Below the pieces are notes generated by a model. The model saw nothing but the letters and a program-made list of their open reading frames with translations. It was not told the DNA's origin and made no database searches. 64,000 bases of DNA from NCBI GenBank assembly GCA_963691705.1, contig OY829541.1:55289931-55353930 (forward strand). The letters run 5' to 3'. The stretch comes from Viola odorata (taxonomy: Eukaryota; Streptophyta; Magnoliopsida; Malpighiales; Violaceae). The position numbers and the translations under genes were made by a program. Positions 39,504-50,395 of the stretch are shown piece after piece; position 1 is the stretch's first letter; every line of letters starts with the position of its first letter.

Positions 39504-41248
39504 CTATTCAATTGGATTCATTTGGAATGTTGGAGATAGAGTCTTCTTTTCTGATCTCCTAATGCAGGATAATGTTTCTAGGATTATGACTCCTACTAAA
39601 ATGACTGTAATCAAAACTCCATATCCTATCTTCAATGATACTCCTGCATCTCCTATATGGATTCCCCACACTATATTGAAAGCTCCAAAGAACAGAGCAA
39701 TCCTTCCAAACCAGTGGTGGTGCCAGTTCCAATACTTCCGAATCTTGGCTTCTTTCTTTGGCCGTAGAAAGAACGCCAATATCTGAAAATCGAGATTAGA
39801 TGATCAGAATTCTGAATTAGGAAAAGAAAATGCAGATAATAGTTTCAGGAATGGAGACAGAACCTGAAGAATACTAAGCGACAGAGCGAAGATTCCTATG
39901 CCTCGATGTGCTGCAACACTGGCGTCACCACCCTTATTGTACAGACGCAGTCCGATGATCACCCCGGTGAGGCCGAGCAGAAACCCTAGAAATTGAATGA
40001 CAGCATGTAGGTAGTACCAAAGTGGGTCTTTGTGCTTCAAGTATCTTGCAATGATTGCCCCAAATGGAAGGAATAGCCCCCATGCAATGACACCTATTAT
40101 CCCATGATTCCTCCTCAACACATCAGGTTTTATGGATACAGTAGATGCAGAACCTGTGAGAAACCTACATTTTAGTCCATGCATAATAAACAAGCTAAAG
40201 AGATGCCAACTCGGATTTTTTCGCTTTTCCGGTATGGATCACAGGTATGCCTAAGTTCGCAAGAGCACATGATTTCTTTCTACATGAAGATTGAATCAAC
40301 GACCTCACTAACCCCATGTTCTTATTATACCCTTTCACTTGACCCTAAAACATGAGAAAGACCTAAAAGGAGGAGGGGAGATTGAACAAACCTGGAGAGA
40401 AGTTGAACAAGATGGAAGTCTTGTCATCGTGAACGGATAACCGGAGATGATTCGGATATGTGGTTCCAAAAGCCAGTATGATTGGTTGGAGGTTAAGAGG
40501 GTGGTCGAATTTAGCCTGAAATGCCAAGTAAATCATAGCTTCATAAAACACAACAGCTGGTGGAACTTTTGTGAGGTCTAATTCACCTGCATCCGCCACC
40601 ACTTGCGACGGGCGATTGCCTTGTAAGTAGTACTGTTTGATCATGGCATGACCTTTCCTGGTAAGCCATCCAACCATAGCACTTGAACCAACCATCATCC
40701 CATCTTTTGAAAATCCCATAGATACCCAACCAGTGGTGTACACAGCAGATAATATGAATGTCACTGTGTTATCTTTGCCCTTGTGGTACTGCACAAGATG
40801 GATAGTACATTATCAACAAAAAGCTCACAAAGCAGTGAGTACTAACAACCTCATTGCTAATCTTAGATTAGTGATAGGAATGAGCTTTCTAGAAAGCACA
40901 GATTCCCCCAAATCAATGCAGAACAGAACCAACAGTTTTCTTCAAATTTCAATGTTTTATAAAGAAATGAAAGGAGAACGTAAATAAGAAGGGAGTTACT
41001 CTCAAAAGCAAAGTATTCCAAACAGGTGAACATATCATGTTTGACGTATTGTTGTAAGGTGGCGGAAGAACAGAACTCAAATCGGTGTTGCAAAGCTCGG
41101 ATCTTCCATCTCCTCCTCTGCCATTGTTAATTGAAGAACCCATATACTGACTATCTTCTGCAGCCGCAAAAATGTTTCTTGGTCTAAAGAAACATAACAA
41201 AACAACAAGTACAATAATCCTCAATTCTTGAAATCTTGAAGCTGCCAT
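39504..41248 (-). CDS. DOMON and cytochrome b561 domain protein
   Basis: Ascorbate-reducible trans-membrane electron-transfer protein of the DOMON-cytochrome b561 family, expected in the plasma membrane with the DOMON domain outside. Four minus-strand exons: 41248-41000, 40788-40392, 40153-39864 and 39782-39504; 404 residues in frame. Residues 1-28 form a signal peptide (IIVLVVLLCFF). The DOMON domain covers about 60-200 (TTGWVSMGFSKDGMMVGSSA, KFDHPLNLQPIILAFG). The b561 part begins about 220 with RRNHGIIGVIAWGLFLPFGAI and includes the haem-ligand-type histidines in RNHG, YYLHA, AHRG and WNWHHHWFG. About five membrane helices are visible and length is normal for the family. The minus-strand start at 41248 gives the best signal peptide. 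Neighbouring genes give no functional link. Confidence 0.93.
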
Positions 41249-42132
41249 TGTTGTGATCTAATTGGGTCTTCAGCAAGAAGCCCAAGAACACGAAAAATTT
41301 GGAAATTGTGATGAAATGGTGGTGAAAGAAACAAGAATGTTTTTTGGGGGTGATAATTAAGTGGTGGTTAAGAGGTGTCAGTTTCTTGAAATTGAAGGGA
41401 GAATTATAATTGTTGGTGCACCGCTGGTGAAGAAAAAGAAAAAGGTGGTTGGTGATGGCGGGTAATAACTAACCATCATCACCATTCCCGCCAATTTTTA
41501 CAGACTTATCAACCAACAGCATTCTTTTTTAATTTTTACCCATAAACTGAAGTTAAATGAAAAGTTTATTACCTAGACAGAGTTGTCAATTCCACATGGC
41601 TGTGTTTTCATGTGCTCTGTTTGGTATTTCCTATGTTTAGCTTGGACATTTCTCTTTTTTTCCCCTCATAGCAAACAATCTCTTGGATTTTTCCTTCTTT
41701 TTATATCAAATCAGGTGTTCTATTTAGCAAAACTGTTAAGATCACTGATCTTGACAGATTGGAACCAAACACTGAGCACTGGCTTTTCTGTGCAGCATAA
41801 CAAAAATGCCTACTAAATATTAATTGTTTATCTTTCAGTATATCAATTCTAAATGAGTGAACAGAAAAAGAAAGAAATAACGAAAGACTACACCAGTCTG
41901 ATAGAATTCCAATAATATTAGTCTCAATTGAAAAAATACATAATAAATTTTTAAAAAAGATTTTTTGGTTTGGTGTGTGCAAGTTGTTGAAAAAGAAATA
42001 GGGTCTCGTTTTGGTGAATTGATGGGAGCTACCATTTTCAGGGAACAGCGCCATATTTGATCCATTGGCACGAGCACGACATAATTAAAGCACAAGATAA
42101 GAGAGGGATTTAAAAAAAAATTAAAACGAAAA
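41249..42132. other. b561 gene 5' flank, no other gene
   Basis: Promoter side of the b561 gene and AT-rich spacer up to the tRNA. No coding region or repeat end recognised. Confidence 0.45.
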
Positions 42133-42203
42133 TGCGCATCCGGGGAATCGAACCCCGGTCAGTACCGTGGGAGGGTACTATGATACCACTACACTAGATG
42201 CGC
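42133..42203 (-). tRNA. tRNA-Gly (anticodon CCC)
   Basis: On the minus strand the 7-bp acceptor stem GCGCATC pairs with GATGCGC. The D arm contains TAGTGTAGTGGT, matching the A box. The anticodon stem GTACC/GGTAC encloses the 7-base loop CTCCCAC, so the anticodon is CCC, reading GGG glycine codons. The T arm CCGGGGTTCGATTCCCCGG contains the B box, and the discriminator is A. The gene is 71 nt with no intron and all stems intact. CCA is not encoded, as usual in nuclear plant genes. A poly-T terminator-like stretch follows on the minus strand (complement of the A run near 42112-42120). Confidence 0.97.
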
Positions 42204-42649
42204 CAGATGGTAATAGTTTTCTAAAATTATTCATTTAGACAATCTCCATCTTTTTCATCACTTCTCAAGAACTCCCAAAACAGTTCATCTTTGAATCATA
42301 ATTGAAGTAGTGACATAGTAAAAAAAAAGAGGAAAAAAAAAAGAGATACCATCTCTAGGCCACAGTAAGTAATTCTGGAAAGATCACACGAATTTGATAG
42401 ACATGAAAGTAAGAACAAGAAATTTTATATCTTAATGATATTTCTAACAAGAGGATTAAGTCTCCGGTTAGAAAGTCCTAACTTACAATATTTTTCTATT
42501 AATAATAATAAATAAAAAACACACCTGCAAAAAGTGAACAAGGAGAAATTATAGGGTATACCGAGGATGACAACTCATACCTGTGAATTGTCATACTCCA
42601 ATCAATGAAAATTTGACATCTGTTAACTTTTTACATGTAGGAAAGAGGC

Positions 42650-42960
42650 ATGGTAAAAGTTAAAACTTTTTTTTCTCAATCCAATACTTCGTCTTTCTTC
42701 TTCCTCCTCTCTCTCTCCCTCCTCTTCCTCCGCCTACTCAACCGCCTCAGTAACCAATCCCTGACCACCATCACTTCAGCTACGAGCACCGCCACCGCCT
42801 TCGCCTCCATATCCTCCACAACCGCAACCACACGCGGTATTTCTCTGCTAGATTCTCTCCCTCTCCTACGGTCGACTGCGCCGTTTGCATCTCCAAATTC
42901 GAGCCGCCAAATCTCCTCCGCCTCCTACCTCTCTACTGCGACGACAAATGAGCCGCCAAA
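42650..42960 (+). pseudogene. ATL-type RING-H2 ubiquitin ligase gene fragment in the left MULE arm
   Basis: ATL proteins are membrane-anchored E3 ubiquitin ligases. The plus strand encodes a hydrophobic stretch (FFFLLSLSLLFLRLLNRL) followed by a Thr/Ser-rich linker, and then, in a shifted frame, the start of a RING-H2 finger: DCAVCISKFEPPNLLRLLPL. The first Cys pair and the spacing match ATL RING fingers. The His ligands and the rest of the finger are missing and the frame changes near 42855. The same fragment is mirrored in the right arm, as expected of a terminal repeat. It can be read only as a decayed captured exon. Confidence 0.6.
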
Positions 42961-43325
42961 TCTCCTCTGCCTGATTTTTAATTTATTTTTGTTGTTGATT
43001 TTGAAATGAAATGATGAATTTTTATTTTGGATTTTGAAGTTTTTATGCAATTGGAGATGGAAATTCTTATTATGAAGATTAATTTGCAGGAGAACCCTAA
43101 TTTTGATTAATTTGCAGAAAAACTCAAAGTTTGGAAGATTGCTACATAATAGTTGTTAGAGGTGTCAATTTGGGTCTGCGGGCCGGACCCGACCAGACCC
43201 GAGACACCCCGGGCCGGGACTAGTCCCGGTCCCGAAAATTTTTTTGGTCCCGGTCCCGACCCGGTGGGTCCGGGTCAGGTCCGGGACCAGACCCGGAAGC
43301 TGCCTTTTTTTTTTCTTCAATTAAT

Positions 43326-44342
43326 TAGGGCTGTCAAAACGGGCCTGCGGGTCCAGACCCGGCCCGACCCGACCAGACCCGAAAAATTCGGGACCGGGAC
43401 CAGACCCGACCCGACAAAATACGGGTCCAAATTTCCAGTCCCGGTCCCGGCCCGGTGGGTCTGCTCCGGGACCGGGTCCAGACCCGGACCCGGGTAAATA
43501 TATATATATATATATATAATATATTTATATAATATATCTATATATATATATATATATTTTTTTTTCTCTTTCCCTATTCTCCTCACTTCTTCATCTCTCT
43601 CATCTCAGCACCACGTCTCTCTCCATTCTCACCTTCCCACCCTCATCTCTCCATCATTCAACAACAAACATTTGTAGGAATTTATGGGCATTAAAACAAC
43701 AAAACCAGATCTGCAACCCATTTTCTCTTTTCTTTTTTTCTATTTTTTCCTTTTTCCTTTTTTTTCTTTTTGCCTCAGATCCCTTTTCTTTCTTTTCTTC
43801 TTTCTATTTTCTTGATTGGTGACGGAGAAGAGATCGGGTGTGGTGGTTTGTTGGGCTGGCAGGTTGTGTGGCGGATCGATGGATGGATGGCAATGGAGCA
43901 GTCGAAGGTGGCCGACGGTGGGTGATTTAATTTGCAGGGAGGTGATTGAGCTTGTTAATTGGGATTAATATGGGAGATGGTTGTTTTGTTGATTTTGACA
44001 ATTTGATTTAATTGATTTTGCAATTTGCAGTGGCTGGAGCCTGGAATTGTAATTAATTTTTACAGATGGTGAGTCATGACTCCGTGAGCGGCTGTGGTGG
44101 AGTGGATTGGTAGAGAGGGAGAGATGATTTTGGGCTATTAGGGTTTTTTTTTTGGGGGTTTGGCCGGGTCTCGGGTCAGACCCGAGATCCGCCGGGTCCG
44201 ACCCGGACAGACCCGGCATTACACGGGTCGGGACCAGACCCGACCCGAATATAATTCGGGACCAAAAACCTGGACCCGGTTCCGGGAAAAATCCCGGGTC
44301 TCGGGCCGGATTTTCGGGTCTCGGGTCTGATTGACAGCCCTA
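43326..44342. mobile_element. hAT element nested inside the hAT at 43157-46897
   Basis: Starts TAGGGCTGTCAA and ends TTGACAGCCCTA; flanked by a perfect 8-bp duplication CAATTAAT (43318-43325 and 44343-44350). It is 1,017 bp, with strong subterminal arrays of GGGTC/GACCC words at 43340-43495 and 44160-44330. A (TA)n stretch lies at about 43498-43558 and a TC-rich segment follows. There is no coding capacity. It landed only 169 bases from the end of its host element. Confidence 0.95.
43498..43558. repeat. TA-rich microsatellite
   Basis: TATATA runs with two short interruptions inside the inner hAT element. Confidence 0.9.
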
Positions 44343-45166
44343 CAATTAATTACTTAATAAATTAAATACACTTCTTTCTTCCCCTCTGTTTTCTTTTCCA
44401 GTTTTTCTCTTTTTTCCTTTTTCTTTTTAAATTAATTAATAAAATACACACTTAAAATAATTACTAAGTCATTTTGCTGCGACGAATTAATTCCCTTGTG
44501 CTTTCAACGAATTAATTCCATTTAAATCATGCCAATAATCTCTGAATATTAGTATCTACTTGAACAATGATTCTCCTTAATTATTTCCTAGCAAATTCAA
44601 GCTCAAAACATGTTATAGCATCAAACATACATCCAATACAAACAAGTCACCGTATTACTATCTCCGAAAATGAAATACTAGCATTGTCAATATTATATAA
44701 AAGACGATCATATCAAACAAATCATAAACACAAGATAGTTCAAAATAAACACAATATTTCATAAGTTCATAACCATCCATAATACACATCCAAAATAATC
44801 ATTCATAATCATCATTGCAAACAACAACAACACCATCTCCACATTCTACTGCTTTGTATGCTTCATCTGCTGCTTGCAGCAAGAACATGTCATCTCTTTT
44901 CTGATCTGCTGCAAAATTAATTAATAATTAGAACACAGAACTGCATCTAACCAACACAAAACCTCATAAACCACGCCTGCATAAAGCCTAACTACCTGAA
45001 TCATTAATTAACTCCAAGGAAATAAAAATTATGTACCATAAACTACAAAACTTACGTCCAGAAATCGACGACACTGCTGCTGGAATCAGAGAAGGGAAGA
45101 AACAGCGCTGCTGCTGGCTGGATGATGGGTGCCGAAACCAACAAAAATAAATCATACAGTTCACCA

Positions 45167-46490
45167 TGCACAATTAATTAAAACTGTAGCAAGTGGTAAA
45201 GGGATCGAACCACAGGGATTTCAGGACAATAATAATTTCCGTAAAAGGCCAGAATTGTAACCGTGGTAAATACCAATAATGGGAGTTTATGTGTTGCAAT
45301 TAATTTAATAAACAGAGAGAATAAAAACAGTAAATAAATAATGACTGGAAGAACTCAGATGATGACAAATTCCCGGTAAAGACTCAATCTAGACCATGAT
45401 TCAAATAGTTGATCATCGATGCAAAATTATTCAAAACCAATTCTATAGAAAGGCTATAGAGACCAGCGGTACTCTGAGCCTCCTGCTCTCCTCCTACCCA
45501 AGATTCCTAAGGCGGTACTCCTACTAGGATCCCTAACCGATCAATAACTTTAAGGCGGTACTCCTAATAAAGTTTAATTGAAGGGTTGATTAAACGCGGG
45601 GAGAGACCTTTCCCGATCTAGAAGAGAATTTCTTCTACTCCTATAAATCAGATTCTACCCTTTTCTAATTAGCTCTTACACTAATTAGTTGCCTGCAGAT
45701 TCCTATCAACGATGTAGCATCCAACGTTTCTAAGAAAAGCTGTAATCATTCATATTTAAAATCAAGTTAGCTACTCTTAATCAAAACATGAATAAATTGA
45801 CATTTAATTAAAAAGGGTAAAAATATGGAATCAGAATTTATAAAACTCGATTTGATCTCACAACATCTCAAATCATGATCCTAGAGTCTTTACCAAGAAT
45901 AATTGAATTAGCTACGATAAGACATAATTAAATTGACAAATAATTATGCATAAATTAATTAAAGAGAATAAAGAAGAAAGAAAAAGTATTGAATTTCAAA
46001 TCCCAAACAGTCGCAGAAAAGTGGCGTTCTCCAAACTCTCGTAAAAACCCGTTCTCCCTGCTAGGTTATTAACAAAAGAATCTTAGTCCAACTATAATCC
46101 TCTAAAATAGGATAATTCTAATTTCAAATAAAAGGACTTAAAATCCTTAAAAGACATTCTAATTGAGATTTAATTTCAATCCAAGGAGTAGGCTGCTGGA
46201 TGCAGCCGCACAAGGCAGCAACAAGGCTCTAATGGGCCCAAGCCCATTTCTTCTTTCAGCAAAAGAGAAGCGCATAATAAACAGCCCAGGATTTCTTCTC
46301 TTCACAAATTCATGCTTTCCAATGGGGTTTTCATGTCCTTTAATTTCCTTGGCTGCTACTGGATTGATTCTAGTCTTGCAACAATCTTCAAGCTCTTTTC
46401 ATGGCTTTTCTTTTCTTTCCAATAATCAGCCTTTCAGATATGCTTTCTGCAAAAAGGAATAAAAAGTGCCCATAATTAGCAGTATCGACA
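45167..46490 (-). repeat. possible solo LTR or LTR-like dispersed repeat
   Basis: On the minus strand the block starts TGTCGATACTGC and ends ATTGTGCA, so it has TG...CA ends. It contains CTGTGGTTCGATCCCTTTAC near the end. GGCGGTACTCCTA-type words recur three times (about 45466-45560). There are no long reading frames. A related arrangement is seen at 50396-51350. No clear target duplication was found, so the LTR interpretation is tentative. Confidence 0.4.
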
Positions 46491-46976
46491 TCCAAATCGG
46501 TAGGAAAAAAGGATGAATAATAAGACAATTAAGCACTTAATCACTGGACGAGGACGATGAATACCGCTGGCTGGACAAGAACGACGTTTAGACGTTTAGG
46601 AGGAGGTGTGGCACCGGAACGGATGGGTTGGGACGGTGAATCGATGATGATAGTGTGTAGTGTGGTGTGGTGCGGCCGTGCGGGTTGGATTGGGACTGAA
46701 AGAAGAAAGAAGGGAAAAAATTAGGGATATTAGGGATTTAAAACATTCCGGGTCTGGCCCGGATAGACCCGGGATTTCCTGGGTCGGGACCAGACCCGGT
46801 CCCGAGTTAATTTGGGACCAGAAATTGGTCCCGGACCCGGCCCGAATTCCCGGGTCCGGGTCGGTACCGCGGGTCTGGTCCCAAATTGACACCTCTAATA
46901 GTTGTATAGTTAAATGAAATATTAGATATACCATTTTTTGTTTATGGAAAATCAAAACATATATGTTCTTTTTACA

Positions 46977-48087
46977 TGTTATGTTTTGCTTGTTGTCTCT
47001 TTTTGTGTAACGAGCAACATACAAAATGTACTCTTTTTGGGCTTAGTAAATGAAAGAGCATATGACTTTGCTGGTTTTGTGGCATTTGTTAAACAGAGTA
47101 TATTGATTTGCAAATGTGATAGTTTTGATATCCATGTACTATTTGGTTGTCAATTTCGGATTGCTTGTTCTTCCTTTTTTTGTAAACAGCAACATACATT
47201 AACTGCTAATTATGTATCATCACAATGACACCTAATTCTGAGTATGGATTTTCTGGGTTTGATTTGTGATCCCAAACTTGCTGATGTACTACACTACACT
47301 AGCTGTTAATTATGCAGCAGCACAATGTGGCCTAATTCTTGGTATGGATTGTCTTGATTTTTCTTAATTACTACACTACACTACACTAGTTGTTAATGTC
47401 TAGCTGTTAATGTCATAGGCAATTGAGCTAGTGCAATAAACTTAAGCATAAAGTATACACAAATCAAGAAATTTAATCAATGATTAACTCTATTTACACC
47501 AATTCAATTACAACACTGAATACACCATGAGATGCATATGCAAGCCAAACTGCTTCTCTACACAAATTATTCATTCCTATATTAAAGCATAACCCATTTA
47601 TTGAAGTAGTGAAAATACAAGTTACATGGCAAACCAAAAGGCAAACTAAACAGGAATTCAAAAGACAACTAGGTGAGCAACTAGGAATTCAAAGTCATTT
47701 GCAAAGTTGCCCACTTCTATTCCAGTTGAGTAGTAGCAATTGTAAGGTGAGCAAGACATTCACCAATGAGTCCTTTGAATGTCATGCTGGGCCTGGAGGA
47801 TCTTCTGCTCGAGTACAGCACAATCATCCTTCAACCTGAAAATAGAGAAACAAGAGCAGAAATAAAACAGAGGAAGCAGATGAAGAAAAAACAAGATGAG
47901 AAGGATACAATTGTTTGATTGAGATTCATTCAAACCGCAATTAATTAAACACCAATTTATCACAATTACATCTTGTAAAAATAATCTCTATCAAACACCA
48001 ATTACTCAAACTACAATTAATCAAATTCCAGCCTGTTAGCAGAATCTCAAAACAACTGCAATAAATCACTAATCTAGCTTGTAAAAA
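46977..48087. other. internal region of the MULE
   Basis: Unique DNA between the MULE arms. CTACACTACACTAG and TGTTAATT-type short repeats lie at 47285-47415. A possible exon on the minus strand (47835-47760) is listed separately. Nothing else recognised. Confidence 0.5.
47760..47835 (-). pseudogene. possible captured exon inside the MULE
   Basis: A good acceptor (CTCTATTTTCAG) is followed on the minus strand by 25 codons that read as a short coiled-coil-like peptide (DDCAVLEQKILQAQHDIQRT) ending in TGA. The coding-like character and the position between MULE arms suggest a captured host exon. I do not recognise the donor gene. It could be chance. Confidence 0.3.
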
Positions 48088-48289
48088 AAGAACATACATG
48101 TTTTGATTTTCTAGAAACAAAAAATGGCATATCTAATATTTCATTTAACTATACAACTATTGTGTAGCAATCTTCCAAATTAATCTTCATAACAAGAATT
48201 TCCATCTCCAGTAGCATAAAAACTTCAAAATCCAAAATAAAAATTCAACCTTTCATTTCAAAATCAACCACAAAAATAAATTAAAAATC

Positions 48290-48620
48290 AGGCGGAGGAG
48301 ATCTGGCGACTCACTTGTCAACGCAGCAGAGAGATACGAGGCGGAGGAGATCTGGCGGCTAGAATTTAGAGATGCAAACGGCGAAGTCGACTGTGGAAGA
48401 GGGAGAAAATCAAGCAGAAAAATGTCGGGTGTGGTTGCGGTTGTGGAGGATATGAAGGCGGAGGCGGTGCTCGCGGTTGCGGCTGAAGTGATGGTGGTCG
48501 AGGATTGGTTACTGAGGCACTTGAGGAGGCGGAGGAGGAGGAGGGAGAGAGCGAGAAGAAGAAAGAAGAAAGACGAAGTATTGGATTGTGAAAAAAAAGT
48601 TTTAACTTTTACAATGCCTC
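48290..48620 (-). pseudogene. ATL-type RING-H2 fragment in the right MULE arm
   Basis: Mirror copy of the fragment at 42650-42960, on the opposite strand. The hydrophobic and Thr/Ser-rich parts are preserved. In the RING part the first Cys codon is changed (DFAVCISKF) and an in-frame stop follows, so this copy has decayed further than the left one. Confidence 0.55.
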
Positions 48621-48804
48621 CTACGTGTAAAGAGTTAACATATGTCAAATTTTCATTGGTTGGAGTATGATAACTCACAAGTGTGAGCTGTGAGTTGTCA
48701 TCCCCGGTACACCCTATAATTTCTCGTGAACAAGAATCCATCTAAATAATGACTAGACAATCATGCCAATTTATGCTAGCTAGTAACCAACACCACAACC
48801 ATAT

Positions 48805-49530
48805 TCAAATTTTAAGATCAATTAGGACCCGAAAGATGTGTTCTTCACCACTCTTTTCATCAGTCTTTACAACCCATTTGCTCTTATTATTCTTAAAAAC
48901 ACCATTATTATTGTTCTTCTTGATGCAATTTTCATGATCCTTATTATAATCATTCCCTCCTCTACCCTTATCATTAATCTCTTGTAATTCTGATCATCAT
49001 CATCAAAATTAGAATTCTTAATCATAGTAACCTCCACTTCTGACCCAGTTGGATTCTTCATAGATCTAACCACAGTCTTGTCCTGCATATTATTCAATCC
49101 TCGGACCTGGCCTCCCAACCCTTTTTTCTCCCCAACCAAATTATTTGCCACCACCACTGATTTCCTCCGATTAACATCCAACAATGGCAGGAATCTCGTG
49201 TACTCGTCGTTCTTGCAATCCACGAGTGAGAAATCGATGTTTAGGTATCTGGGTATGAGCTCTGATGGGTCGCCAGTTTTGAACTCTACCATGTCCTTAA
49301 GCCCTGAATCTTTGATCACTTTCTTGGATTCGTTAGCAACTTGCTCTGGAATTATACACACCAGCCTCCCTCCGGTTTGTCGTGTTGCGGCGGCCAAAGC
49401 GACGGTTGAGGGCAAGGCAGAGGATGTCAACTCCACAATCAGTTTCGCCTTCATCCCGGCTGCTAAAGCTGATATGAACTCGTGCTTCCTGCTCCTGGCT
49501 CTCTTGCCATCCATCTGTTGCGTCGCCACC
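48805..49530 (-). pseudogene. DUF1442 family gene with a frameshift
   Basis: DUF1442 proteins are plant proteins with a Rossmann/methyltransferase-like fold and no known reaction. Minus-strand reading from 49529 gives EFISALAAGMKAKLIVELTS, a variable-region TRQTGGRLVCIIPEQ and VDCKNDEYTRFLPLLDVN, typical of the family. Near 49000, within a (GAT)n run, the open frame leaves the conserved path. The expected C-terminus (KSKWVVKTDEKSGEEHIFR) lies in another frame, ending with TGA at 48807-48805. The usual N-terminal W-S-E-A-AY motif is not present, though a CATAG|G acceptor just upstream could join a missing first exon. The MULE right end is only 80 bases beyond the 3' end. It may be a pseudogene or contain a sequencing indel. 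Confidence 0.7.
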
Positions 49531-49545
49531 TATGATTGTCACACT

Positions 49546-50100
49546 GCAAAAAAAAAATTTTGATTTTTTGTGTGATTAATTTCCAATCCAAGTTGTTACA
49601 TTAAAAAAACCCTTTCATTTTGAGAAGTTTAATCATACAAACTTTATTTTTGGATACCTAATCCAAATGGTTAACACCTTTAATTCGTTTATTTGCAATG
49701 TAAATTTTATATCTATAATTCATTTACTTGTATAAGGGTCCAAGAACATTGTAGCAAACCTACCATCATTGTTGAAACACACTAGAAATGGCTAGCCAAT
49801 TTATCATCCATAAGGAATTCAAGAACAATAATGGGTAAACAATGAAGAATGAAGAGAAGCGGAGTGGAAGAAGAGAAGGTGTTTGGAAATTATTAGTTTA
49901 AGGGTGTCAAGATAAGCTTTTGTAGCACAAGTTGCAGACCAATCCATATATCTTTTACAGAAATACGTATGTTATGATATGAATATTAATGTTTGATTTT
50001 GTATCTGTAGCTTTCTTCTTTTCTTTTCTTTGTTTTTTTGTTTTCAAGTGCCTGGATGCCGGGAGGGCAAGGAAGAAGAGGAGACTGGTGTGATGTCATG
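49546..50100. other. spacer upstream of the DUF1442 gene
   Basis: AT-rich, no convincing first exon for the DUF1442 gene. A minus-strand ATGATG|GTAGG at about 49760-49770 could be a tiny first exon, but the conserved N-terminal motif is missing. Confidence 0.35.
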
Positions 50101-50395
50101 GAGAAATTATTGGGTATTTTGAGAATGACCACTTAAATATATGAGTTGACATACATCATTCAATAAAAATTTGACATCTATTAATTTTTTACACGTAGAA
50201 CATTCCACGCAGGAAGGACTCATATTGTAAAAAGTTAAAAGTTTTTTTAACTTCTCCTGCACTTGTCTTTCTTCTTCCTTCCTTCTCTCTCTCTCCCTCC
50301 TCCTTCTCCTCCTCCGCCTCCTCAACTGCCTCTGTTGCACTTCGTCTTTCTTCTTCCTTCTCTCTCTCTCCCTCCTCCTCCTCCGCCTCCAGGTA
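50101..50395. repeat. solitary partial copy of the MULE terminal arm
   Basis: Begins GAGAAATTATTGGGTATT and follows the left arm of the 42543 element through AAATTTGACATCTATTAA, the TACACGTAG stretch and the TC-rich segment (CTTTCTTCTTCC, CTCTCTCTCC, CTCCGCCTCCTCAACTGCCT). The inner TC-rich part is then repeated directly (50338-50395). No opposite arm or target duplication was found, so it is a truncated relative. Confidence 0.65.

Larger units (their letters stand above)
43157..46897. mobile_element. hAT element inserted in the MULE left arm
   Basis: Starts TAGAGGTGTCAATTTGGG and ends with the exact complement CCCAAATTGACACCTCTA; flanked by a perfect 8-bp duplication ATAGTTGT (43149-43156 and 46898-46905). 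Both ends carry dense GACCCG/CGGGTC subterminal repeats (43175-43300 and 46745-46880). It is non-autonomous: no transposase seen. It contains another hAT (43326-44342) and a possible LTR-like block (45167-46490), so its own sequence is about 1.4 kb if both are insertions. The rest has only short open frames. Confidence 0.95.
42543..48725. mobile_element. Mutator-like element (MULE), with two nested hATs inside
   Basis: Ends read GAGAAATTATAGGGT inward on both sides, and a perfect 9-bp target duplication GTGAACAAG flanks it (42534-42542 and 48726-48734); 9 bp is diagnostic of Mutator-like insertion. The terminal inverted repeats are about 640-690 bp: 42543-43156 continuing at 46906-46976 on the left, and about 48088-48725 on the right. 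Each arm contains a degenerate piece of an ATL-type RING-H2 gene. Without the nested hAT the element is about 2.4 kb. No transposase is encoded. Confidence 0.93.

Noticed and set aside
43153..44334. Pro/Gly/Asp-rich open frames (GPDPTRP-type) and any CRISPR-like reading of the periodic repeats
   Set aside because: They are hAT subterminal GGGTC/GACCC repeats inside elements with clear ends and target duplications; the organism is a plant.
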